Part shown: one piece after another, positions 1 to 7,866 of the stretch
How positions within the stretch are numbered: the stretch's first letter is position 1
How the letters are laid out: each line of letters begins with the position of its first letter
Source: Streptomyces kebangsaanensis
Lineage (GTDB): Bacteria; Actinomycetota; Actinomycetes; Streptomycetales; Streptomycetaceae
Direction of reading: 5' to 3'
DNA: 41,196 nt
Assembly (NCBI RefSeq): GCF_001906585.1
Contig: NZ_JUJA01000096.1
Span: 3,659 to 44,854 of the forward strand
The notes under the pieces: generated by a model
What the model saw: only the letters and a program-made list of their open reading frames with translations
Databases searched by the model: none
Told to the model about the DNA's origin: nothing
Made by a program: the position numbers and the translations under genes

Positions 1-1629
1 CCCCGCCGGTGGTGTCCTCAACCAGCGCCGTCTCCAGCCGGTCCAGGGAGGTCGCAGCCGGCCCTGCAAGGCGGCGATGAACTCCTCCGGGTCCTGCGGC
101 TGGCGGATCGCCGCGTAGTGCACGTCCCGGTTGTCCTCGAAGTCCGGCGGCAGGTCGTCCTCCGGGTTGCGCCACCGGTTCGCCCCGGCCACCCAGATCG
201 ACCGCCGCCGCAGCGCGTCCCGCAGGGACACCAGCACACACAGCTCGTACGGGATGCGCTCCACCCGGCCCCGCTCGTCCACCACGGCCGCCCGCCACTG
301 CTCGGGCACCACCTCCTTCAGCGGAATCCGCTCCGCCTCGTCGAAGAACGCCCCCTCCTTCAGCGGCTGGTCCAGATAGCGGGTGAGCAGGCCGATCGCG
401 TCCATCACCGGCCGGTAGGCGGTGTTGTTGCACTTCAACTCCAGCGCCTTCAAAAGCGGCTTGAGCATCCGCCGCCAGTGCGCCGAGTACGCCGACCGCA
501 GCACCGTGCGCACCCTGGCCTTGTAACGGGCCTCATTCGCCGCGGCCTCCGCCGCCAGGGCCTTGAGCGTCTTCTCCCCGCCGACCACCGGGTAGATCAC
601 CCGCCGTACCACCCCCGCAGGCTCCGCCAGCGCCGCCTCGGCGACCCGCAGCAGCATCGCCTCCTTGCCGCGGACCTTCTTCAGCTCCGCGCCCAACTCC
701 CGCTCGACCTTCCGCTCCGCCCGAGTGTTGATCTTCAGCACGAGCTGGATGAACAGCTCCACCAGCGAGTCGGTGATCTCTGTCTGCCGTACGTGGCACA
801 GCGCCGCCAGCAGCGTCAGGCGCACCGGCCGCTTCATCCGCAGCAGGTTCGCCGGGTACTCCTTCGACGCCCGCGCCCGCCAGGCGTCCACGAGCTTCTC
901 CGACACGTCCGCGAACAGGTCCCCGGGCAGCTCCAGCCGCTTGACCCGCTCCAGCTTGGTCACCTCCGCCAGCAGGCTCTCCAGCCCCGGCGCCCCCGGA
1001 TCGGCCTTCAACTCGGTGAAGAACGACCGTCCCCCGCCCACCACATCGGCCTCGCTCTCGCCGCCGGCGAGCTCCTCACCCAAGATCAGCTCATCCAGCC
1101 GATCCCGGGTCGCCCGCGGCAGCCGCTCCGTCGTGGTGCGGCAAAACCGCTCCTCGAACGCCCGGATCGCCCGGCCCACCAGGCGGTCGACCTTCGCCAG
1201 GGCGGGCGGCTCGATGCGGTCGTTGCGGCAGCGGGTCACCACCGCGGCCACCAGGCGTTCACGCGACAGCTCCACCGGGCACAGCTCCGCGCTCAGCCAC
1301 TCCGCCAGCGCCGCCTGGTCCTCCTCGGTCGACTCGCGGAACTTGTACGCGGCCCGGATCTCCGACCGGTGCCGCGTGATCGCTCGCCCCGCCCAGTCGT
1401 ACGACGCCCACTCCTCGGCCGACACCTTCACCTGCTGGGCCACGTACGACACCACCGGCTCCGGTATCTCCCCGGCGCTCTCCGGGAAACGAGCCTCCAC
1501 CTCGAAGAACTTCAGCAGCAGAGCGAACCCCAGCCGGTTCGCGCCGGACTTGTTCCGCAGCCGCTTCATGTCGTCTTCGAGCAGCGTCCAGACCTCGATC
1601 AAGTCCTCCGGCTCCCACTCCTGCCGCAC
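1..1629 (-). pseudogene. Tn3-family transposase, 5' part, frameshifted, runs off the window
   Basis: The minus strand from a GTG at 1629 encodes about 520 residues of a Tn3-family transposase (DUF4158-type N-terminus, then the start of the DDE transposase region). Recognisable stretches are the N-terminal LRNKSGANRLGFALLLKFFE and, near the left edge, WVAGANRWRNPEDDLPPDFE. Such proteins cut and join the terminal repeats of replicative transposons. Around 51-58 the reading frame changes: the family-like sequence TSLDRLETALVEDTTGG continues to the edge one frame away from the rest, which fits a one-base deletion. The gene is therefore either broken or carries a base error. Its C-terminal catalytic half lies outside the window. 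No RBS is obvious, so the start is approximate. No tnpR or terminal inverted repeat was recognised. Confidence 0.68.
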
Positions 1630-1659
1630 TCTGGCCTCCTCCCGGTCGCCATGACCTGA

Positions 1660-1929
1660 CCACCGTGACCGCGCCGCGCAGGGAAGGGGACGGGAAGATC
1701 GAAATCCGAGACAAGCTCACCCCTGATCCGCTACAGAGAGCTACTTGTCGGGTGGCGGCAGTTATACGAGAGCAGGGCCTCTTCAAGGACTCCGGCGTGC
1801 CGATGCCACCAAAGATGAGCGGCCTGCAGACCCCCGAATAGCCCCTGAACAGGCAAAACACCTCACCGAGGCGTGGACACACGACCCCGACGGCACCTCA
1901 CGCCCGTTCCCCCAGGTCAGCCCCAGGAT
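1660..1929. other. Non-coding gap between transposase and DHFR-like stub
   Basis: No convincing gene was seen on either strand. The short open frames here lack family resemblance and RBSs. The stretch probably contains the promoter side of the transposase and possibly a transposon end, but no terminal inverted repeat could be matched by eye. Confidence 0.4.
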
Positions 1930-2094
1930 TCAACCGACTCGTGTGCCCACCAACTGATGAACTCGGGGTCGAGTCTCGTCGATCCAGAAGCGAAAGACCT
2001 CCTCGTCGGGCGCCGTCCAGTCGAAGTCGCCATCCGGTCCGACGATGTAGCCGTCAAGTGAGACGCTCATCGAAGAATAGGTCACGCTGCGCAT
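1930..2094 (-). pseudogene. Dihydrofolate reductase family protein, N-terminal remnant
   Basis: An ATG at 2094 follows a good RBS (GAGGAGG, 2101-2107 region) and opens a 54-codon frame beginning MRSVTYSSMSVSLDGYIVGP and continuing DGDFDWTAPDEEVFRFWIDE. This is the characteristic N-terminus of the RibD C-terminal/dihydrofolate-reductase-like family, whose members are usually about 180-190 residues. The frame ends at a TGA (1930-1932) just after a degenerate VHQLVGTR segment, where intact members read roughly VHLLGRR. About 70% of the protein is missing, so this is a truncated gene, probably cut when the neighbouring transposon or island arrived. A very short functional protein is unlikely. Confidence 0.72.
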
Positions 2095-2186
2095 CAGAGG
2101 TCCTCCTCAGTGACGGGTTCGGCAGTACGACTGCCGGACGCCGCAGGACTCATCGCGGCTCGCGGGATCCCCTGGGCCGAGTCACC

Positions 2187-4547
2187 TCACGAGATCATTT
2201 CGTTGAGAAAACCTTCAGTCGCTGTTTTGGTCAAGAACGGGCTGGGAGTGCCGTGCCAGGTGATGGTGAGGGCGTCACGGGCTCGGGTGGCGGCGACGAA
2301 GAGCATCGAGCGGGCCTTGCGCAGCTCTCGCCGGTAGCGTGCGGGGTCTTCGGTGCGGTACCGGTCGATGGCCTCCATCCTCGGCACAAGGCGGTCGTTG
2401 GCGCCGACGATGACGAGGCGCTGGTATTCCAGTCCCTTGAAGCGGGGCATGGTGCCGACGTGGATGGCGCCATCGCCGCGGGGGCCATCGGAGGTCAGCT
2501 GGGCGTAGTCGAGGCCGGCTTTGGTGGCGAGGTGGTAGATGACCTGGCTGACCTTGTCGCGGTCGGGGACTGCTACGGCGATGAGGCCGCGCGTGTCGCG
2601 CTCGGTGCCGTTGTCATGGGCGGCGAGTTCGTCGCGCCAGGTGCGCAGTGTGGAGGCGAGGCCGTCGAGTTCGTCCTCCCACGTGGTGTAGCCGTGCAGC
2701 TCGGGGACGGGGCCGTGGAGGACGGAGCGGTAGCCGGCGAGGGTGTCAGTTCCCTCATCGAGGTCGTCGTATGTCTCGCCGGACATCACCGAAAGGGCTT
2801 GGGCGAGGATTTCTTTGGTGGTGCGGTAGCTCAGGGAAAGACGGGCGGAGCGGCCTCGGACGTTGATGCCGAGGGAGCCGAGGGAGACATGGTTGTCGTA
2901 GACGCGCTGGTGGGTGTCGCCGGCGATGAACATGTCGTTGTCGCCGGGAGCGACCATCGCCCTGAGCATCTTCCAGTGTGCGGCGCGCAGGTCTTGTGCC
3001 TCGTCGACGACGACGTGCCGGTAGCGGTGTTTGAGGTCGTGCAGTGATGCCTCGGCGTCGCGGTGGATGAGGTCGCGACCGCCGACCTGTTCCTTGTATG
3101 CCTGGCGGGTTTGGACGCGGGCGGCGCGTTCCATCTCATAGCGGGCGGCGCGTTCGGCGGCTTGGCCCCAGGTCTCGATGCCTTTGTTGTCGAGGCTGGC
3201 GGTGAAGCGGTCGAGGATGTTCCAGACGGCGGCGCGTTCAGGGCGGGTGAGCGGGTGCCCGCGGCCGGCTCGGCGGGTTTGGAAGTAGGCGGCGCGGGTG
3301 GTCACAGACTGGCCGAGGATGACCTGTTCCCACTCCTCGAGGAGGAACTCCGGCTCCCAGGAGCCCTGCTGGTCGAATTCGTTCAGGACGGCACGCAGCT
3401 CGTTCAGGGCCGTGCGGTCGTCGATGCGGCGCTTGTTGCGGCCGCTGAGTGCGTTCTCGGTGATGACCTTGTAGGCGAGTTCGTCGATGTGGGTGATGTC
3501 GACGCGGGCCAGGAGGGCGGGATCGCCGATGAGGTCGCTGAGGCGGGCGTGGAGGTCGGCGGCGAGGTTCTTGGTGAAGGTGGTCAGCAGGATGGGCTTG
3601 TCCCGGCCGGGCTTGAGCTGCTGCAGGAGGTGGTGGATGCGGTGCAGGGCGACAATGGTCTTGCCCGTGCCGGGACCGCCAGAGACCCGGGCGGGGCCGT
3701 TGTAGTCGCGGTTCACCAGGCGCGCCTGGGTGGGGTGCAGGAAGACCTTCCATGCCTGGAAGTCCCCTGCTTCCAGAACCTTCTTCAGGGCGTCGTCGAC
3801 GGTGGTGACGGTGGTGCGGGCGAGGGCGGCGCCGAAGTCGGCGAGGTCGATGTGCTCTGGTGAGGCGACCGCGTCGGTGATCTCGGCGCGTACCTCGTCC
3901 GGGCTCATCCCTGCGGCCAGGCCATAGAGGATGTCCTGGGAGAGCAGGGGTGCTCCGGCGACCAGGCGGTCGAGGTCGGCGGTGTCGGTGAGGGTGAGCG
4001 CGACGTCGATGAGGGATTCGGCGACGCCGAGTTCCCGCAGCAGCTGGGGGGAATGGGCGGCCAGCAGTGGAGGTGTCGCGGCAGCCGGCTCCCCGTCGCC
4101 GGGGGAAGCTGGCCCGGGCAGTGCGGGGGGTTCGGTTTCTTCTGTGCTGGTGGTGTCCGGTTCGGCGGGGACGAGTTGGATGCCGGCGCGGCGCAGTGCG
4201 CTTTCGCCGACGACCGAGAGGTCGACGAACTCGATCTCTCCGGAGACCCGGTTGATGGCGACGGAGAGTTGTTCGTAGACGTCCCGGCGGTGTCGGACCG
4301 CGATGATCAGCCAGTTCTCGTCACCGCGCTCGTCGGTTCCGGTGCGGGTGAGCAGGGCACGGTAGGAGTCGTCGATCCGTGCGGAGAAGATGTGCGAGTC
4401 GCCCTTGAGGGCCTTGAGCTGCAGGCCGTTGCTGTGCGGGTTTTCCCGGAAGCGGTAGGAGAAGTCGTAGAACTTGGCCTTCACCGAGCGGTCGAGCTTG
4501 TAGAGCTCGTGTTCGGCTTTCTGGTACAAGCTGAGGCGAACGGTCAT
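2187..4547 (-). CDS. UvrD/Rep-like SF1 helicase with RelE-like N-terminal domain
   Basis: 786 residues. Residues 1-100 resemble a RelE/ParE-type toxin or plasmid-stabilisation fold (KLDRSVKAKFYDF, LKALKGDSHIFSARIDDSYR). The rest is a UvrD-like superfamily 1 helicase: Walker A GGPGTGKT near 290, DEAQD near 515, GDTHQ near 543, SYRTT near 573, a KGLEYQ motif near 705 and VAATRARD near 751. The protein should hydrolyse ATP and translocate on or unwind DNA. Whether the N-terminal fold is an active RNase or only an interaction domain cannot be told. It is the last gene of the minus-strand block, 54 bp after the preceding gene, and may be an accessory helicase of the phosphorothioation-linked defence set or a separate passenger. 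The helicase assignment is firm; the role is inference. Confidence 0.9.
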   Translation of the reverse strand: MTVRLSLYQKAEHELYKLDRSVKAKFYDFSYRFRENPHSNGLQLKALKGDSHIFSARIDDSYRALLTRTGTDERGDENWLIIAVRHRRDVYEQLSVAINRVSGEIEFVDLSVVGESALRRAGIQLVPAEPDTTSTEETEPPALPGPASPGDGEPAAATPPLLAAHSPQLLRELGVAESLIDVALTLTDTADLDRLVAGAPLLSQDILYGLAAGMSPDEVRAEITDAVASPEHIDLADFGAALARTTVTTVDDALKKVLEAGDFQAWKVFLHPTQARLVNRDYNGPARVSGGPGTGKTIVALHRIHHLLQQLKPGRDKPILLTTFTKNLAADLHARLSDLIGDPALLARVDITHIDELAYKVITENALSGRNKRRIDDRTALNELRAVLNEFDQQGSWEPEFLLEEWEQVILGQSVTTRAAYFQTRRAGRGHPLTRPERAAVWNILDRFTASLDNKGIETWGQAAERAARYEMERAARVQTRQAYKEQVGGRDLIHRDAEASLHDLKHRYRHVVVDEAQDLRAAHWKMLRAMVAPGDNDMFIAGDTHQRVYDNHVSLGSLGINVRGRSARLSLSYRTTKEILAQALSVMSGETYDDLDEGTDTLAGYRSVLHGPVPELHGYTTWEDELDGLASTLRTWRDELAAHDNGTERDTRGLIAVAVPDRDKVSQVIYHLATKAGLDYAQLTSDGPRGDGAIHVGTMPRFKGLEYQRLVIVGANDRLVPRMEAIDRYRTEDPARYRRELRKARSMLFVAATRARDALTITWHGTPSPFLTKTATEGFLNEMIS

Positions 4548-4601
4548 CAGAGGGCGTCTTCCGGATGGTGGAGGGGTCTACCTGGGGGCTGGTGCTCTGT
4601 T

Positions 4602-7286
4602 TCAGCTGTCTTCGGGGACGTCGGGGAGCAGAGCGAGCAGTTCGTCGAGGCGGGTGAGCCAGTCGGTGGCGCTGCGGATGGTCCAGCCGGCGGCTTGGTA
4701 GGCGCTGTCGCGGCGCTCGGTTTCAGGGCTGAGGCCCGCGTGGGGCGCGCAGGAGACGATGGCGACTTTGGTCGTGTCCTGGTCCCAGGCGAAGTCGGCT
4801 TGCCAGCCGCCGTCGCCGAGTTCGTAGCCGAAGATGGGGGCTGTCTTGCCGCGGGCGGCGACTGCGTGGGCGACGTCGATCAGGTCGGCTTCGCTGTCCG
4901 GGTCGAGCAGGGGGATGATCTCTTCGTCCCAGGCGGAGTCGCGTAGCGCCGCAGGCTGGTGGGCTTCCTCGACGGGTTCGCCGGTGGGCTGCGCATCGGG
5001 CAAGGGGGCGGGCTCGGGTGCGGGGGTGCTGGCGGGTTTCGGGGTGGGTGTGACGGACGGATCGGGCGCTATTGCGGTGTTCGGGGTGTCGAGGGGGGTG
5101 GGGTATTGCGGGCTGAGCAGTTCGAGGATGTCCTTGTCGCCTCGTGTGCGCAGGTGGGTGAGGACGTCGTCCATCGTCGTGGCGTCGTTGAGACCGATAC
5201 GCCGGCCCAGGACGGCCGGCATGTCCTTTTCGAGGATCTGGCCGGACAGGGCCATCAGCCGCAGGGCGCGCTGGGTGTCGGTGAGGTCGCGTTCGTCCTT
5301 CTCGGCCAGGCGTAGTGCTTTGAGGTGGCCGTCCTTGGCTGCCAGGAACACGTGGTCTCCCTCTCCTGCTTCGATGTGTTCGAGCAGGGTGCGCAGGGAG
5401 CCGCAGGCGGGCTGGTTGCGCCAGACGAGGTGGGTGGTGCCGACGGCGTGGGACAGTTCCAGTCGGCCGCCGGGGGCGAGGCCGAGGTGTGCGGCGAAGC
5501 CGGTGGGGATGGTGAAGCCGGAGCCGCGCAGGTGTTCGCCGTTGACGTCGAGCCGGTACCACCAGGTGCCCTGGCCCGTCTGGAAGCAGCGCCGGGTCCG
5601 TGCGACGTCGCGTCGTGGCTGGTAGTCGGCGAGTGCGGGATCGTCGGGGGCACTCAGGCGGACCCAGCCTCGTTGGAAGCGGTCGTATTCCGGGGCTGCG
5701 AGGTAGGCGCGAACCGACTTTTCTGACACGTCGAATTGCGAGCAAAGCGAGGTGACGATGTCCTCGGTCTGGGCCTCGCCGCCGGCGCTCTCAAGTTCCC
5801 GGTTGATCATTTCGCGGATGCCGAGGTAGGGGGTGCCGCCCCATCGGCGCAGGCCATACAGGTCTCGGTCGCGTCGCAGGAAGCGGTCGTCGGTTTGGAT
5901 CTGGTTGCGCAGGCTGGCCAGGGCCGTGGTGTCGTCCAGGCGGCTGTAGAGGTCTTCCATCGACAGGGGGTGCCCGACCAGTGCCAGGACGGCTTCGGCC
6001 CGGTCGCTGATCGAGCGGCCCCAGGGCAGCAGGTGCCCGTCGATGACGCGGAAGCCCTTGACCGCCTGCAGCCAGGCGTCGGCGTCGGTGTCGCGGATGC
6101 CTTGCTGGGCCAGCAGCTCCACGATGTCGGACCAGGCGGGCACCGAGGTGGTGCAGCGTTTTGCGAGCTCGATGCGTGTTTGTTCCAAGCGTTGGTCGAG
6201 ATCGCCGTGCACCAGCCAGCCGCTCGTCCAGGTGCGGTCAGGCAGCAGTGAGGCGATGACCTGCCACAGGGGCAGGCCGAGGGCGGAAACGGGTTGCTCG
6301 TGGGCGGGGTGTAGGGCGCGAAGGCTCGCTTCGGTGGCCACGGGCCCGAGGTGTTCCTGGACGGCGAGGAGGTGGCTGAGGAAGGGCTGGCCGTCGTCGG
6401 AGTGGAGCCACAGCTGGAGGTTCTTCTCGAGCTCGACCTGGATCTGCCGTGCTCGTTCGCGGCTGACTCCGAACTGCTCACCGAGGCTCTCCAGGGAGGT
6501 CCGGCTCTGGCCGAAGGTGCGTCCGGCTGCGATGGCCAGCTGCCGTTCGCCCCAGGTGCTGACGAGAGATTCGAGTGCGTCGAGCGGTTGTGCTGCCAGG
6601 GCGGGCACCGCGGTGCCGGCAGGGGCGGGTATCCCGGGCGTCGTGACGGCGGCTGGCTGGCCTGCAGGAGCGGTGGTGGGGGTGTCGCTGCCGTGCCCGG
6701 GGTGCTGGGCCCACGCGCACAGCGTTTCTGCGGCAGCGTGGATGGCGGGGGGCGCATCGGCGGGGAGCAGGCGCGCCAGCAGGGCTGTGACGGCGGCGAC
6801 GTCCGTGTCGAGCTCGGCGGCTGCGGTGTCCGGTGCGGCGGTGGCGGGTTTCGTCAGGTCGCGTCCGCCGGTGAGGAAGGGGCGCAACAGGGGCAGGACG
6901 AGCTGCGGGAGGGTCTCCTCGCCGACGACGTGGGCGATGGTGGTGGTCAGGTCCGTCTGCTGGCCTTCTGGGCAAAAGCACAGCTGGGGCAGTGCCGTGG
7001 CGAGCATCAGGTGCGGCCAGTGGGCCGAGAGTGCGTGTGCAGCGCGCTGGGCGACCTCTGGTGCGCTGGTGGTGGCGATGGCGTCGCTCAGCGGTGTGTC
7101 GATCCACCAGGTGTCGGGTAGGCGGGTGTCGCTCAGTACATTCCCCAGCTGGTGCGGGTCGCCAAAGCGGAGAGCTGGCAGCAGGTCGGCGAGGACGTGG
7201 TGCCATGGCGGCTTGGGTTCGATCAGACCAGTCACGTGAGGTTCCGCATCTCGTACGTTCGATGGTGTTGGCATCGGGGGTGTCAC
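4602..7286 (-). CDS. Sigma-region-4-like/HARE-like HTH protein with possible nuclease-fold C-terminus
   Basis: 894 residues from a GTG at 7286; an ATG at 7274 with AGGTGA upstream and a GTG at 7236 are alternative starts. A sigma-70 region 4-type helix-turn-helix lies near 264-284 (SLESLGEQFGVSRERARQI). A HARE-like winged helix lies near 425-500 (LALVGHPLSMEDLYSRL, DDRFLRRD). A Pro-rich linker near 745-790 leads to a C-terminal block (WQADFAWDQDTTKVAIV, then RRDSAYQAAGWTIRSATDWL) that resembles Vsr/DUF559-like PD-(D/E)XK endonuclease ends, although a clear E-x-K is not visible. The 12275-14257 product shares the N-terminal (KPPWHHVL versus KPTWHVAL) and HARE regions. The protein probably binds DNA as part of the block. 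Its exact function is unknown. Confidence 0.85.
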   Translation of the reverse strand: MTPPMPTPSNVRDAEPHVTGLIEPKPPWHHVLADLLPALRFGDPHQLGNVLSDTRLPDTWWIDTPLSDAIATTSAPEVAQRAAHALSAHWPHLMLATALPQLCFCPEGQQTDLTTTIAHVVGEETLPQLVLPLLRPFLTGGRDLTKPATAAPDTAAAELDTDVAAVTALLARLLPADAPPAIHAAAETLCAWAQHPGHGSDTPTTAPAGQPAAVTTPGIPAPAGTAVPALAAQPLDALESLVSTWGERQLAIAAGRTFGQSRTSLESLGEQFGVSRERARQIQVELEKNLQLWLHSDDGQPFLSHLLAVQEHLGPVATEASLRALHPAHEQPVSALGLPLWQVIASLLPDRTWTSGWLVHGDLDQRLEQTRIELAKRCTTSVPAWSDIVELLAQQGIRDTDADAWLQAVKGFRVIDGHLLPWGRSISDRAEAVLALVGHPLSMEDLYSRLDDTTALASLRNQIQTDDRFLRRDRDLYGLRRWGGTPYLGIREMINRELESAGGEAQTEDIVTSLCSQFDVSEKSVRAYLAAPEYDRFQRGWVRLSAPDDPALADYQPRRDVARTRRCFQTGQGTWWYRLDVNGEHLRGSGFTIPTGFAAHLGLAPGGRLELSHAVGTTHLVWRNQPACGSLRTLLEHIEAGEGDHVFLAAKDGHLKALRLAEKDERDLTDTQRALRLMALSGQILEKDMPAVLGRRIGLNDATTMDDVLTHLRTRGDKDILELLSPQYPTPLDTPNTAIAPDPSVTPTPKPASTPAPEPAPLPDAQPTGEPVEEAHQPAALRDSAWDEEIIPLLDPDSEADLIDVAHAVAARGKTAPIFGYELGDGGWQADFAWDQDTTKVAIVSCAPHAGLSPETERRDSAYQAAGWTIRSATDWLTRLDELLALLPDVPEDS

Positions 7287-7401
7287 CTGCTGGGGCGCGC
7301 TGCCTCACACCGTGGGTGGCACGGTGCGAGGCGTTGCGGCTGAAAGATCCGTCAGACGTGGAGGGTGTGGCGGTCGGCCGCTTGGCCGGGGGTGCGCCGT
7401 G

Positions 7402-7866
7402 CTACCACTCCAGGGCGTCCAGCATGTCCTTGACGGGGTCATCGGTGGTGTCTGCCGTGGGGGTGAGTGCATCGAGCACGAGCGAGCTGACGATGGCGAC
7501 GAGGTCCCTGCTGCCCCGGGTGTTGATCTCTGCCTGGAGGCAGTGCAGGCCGCCGTTGGCGTACTCCTCGAAGATCTTCAGCCGCTCGGCGAGCCGGTCG
7601 TCGGCGAGGATCTTTGCGTCTTCGGGGACCTCGGCTGCTGCGATCAGGTCGATGAGCACGTCGCCGTATTCCCGGTTTTCCACCAGCGCGTAGCGGATCA
7701 TCTCCCCCGACTTCTCGAACGGAACGCGGCGTTCCTTTCGGCGGCCCAGGGAGGCGGCGAACAGCAGCGCCTCGTAGTTGGCGCGGAAGGGGCCGTCCTT
7801 ACCGGTGAGGAGGGACAGCAGCTGTTCGTGCTCGGCCGGGCGGCGAAAGCGGATCTCGACGGCCAT
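7402..7866 (-). CDS. DNA phosphorothioation-associated protein 4 family
   Basis: 154 residues. The sequence fits what I remember of the dnd_assoc_4 family: a GPFRANYEALLFAASLG stretch near 26-42, the RRVPFEKSGEMIRYAL segment, and IFEEYANGGL near 98. Members are small helical proteins found next to dnd genes; no enzymatic role is established to my knowledge. The ATG at 7866 overlaps the TGA of the upstream ATPase gene (TGATG), so the two are translationally coupled and probably act together. A gap of 115 bp follows before the next gene. Family assignment is good; function is unknown. Confidence 0.85.
   Translation of the reverse strand: MAVEIRFRRPAEHEQLLSLLTGKDGPFRANYEALLFAASLGRRKERRVPFEKSGEMIRYALVENREYGDVLIDLIAAAEVPEDAKILADDRLAERLKIFEEYANGGLHCLQAEINTRGSRDLVAIVSSLVLDALTPTADTTDDPVKDMLDALEW

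Noticed and set aside
118..1659. Long plus-strand open frame opposite the transposase
   Set aside because: Arg/Pro/Leu-rich low-complexity translation typical of an antisense shadow; the minus strand encodes a recognisable transposase.
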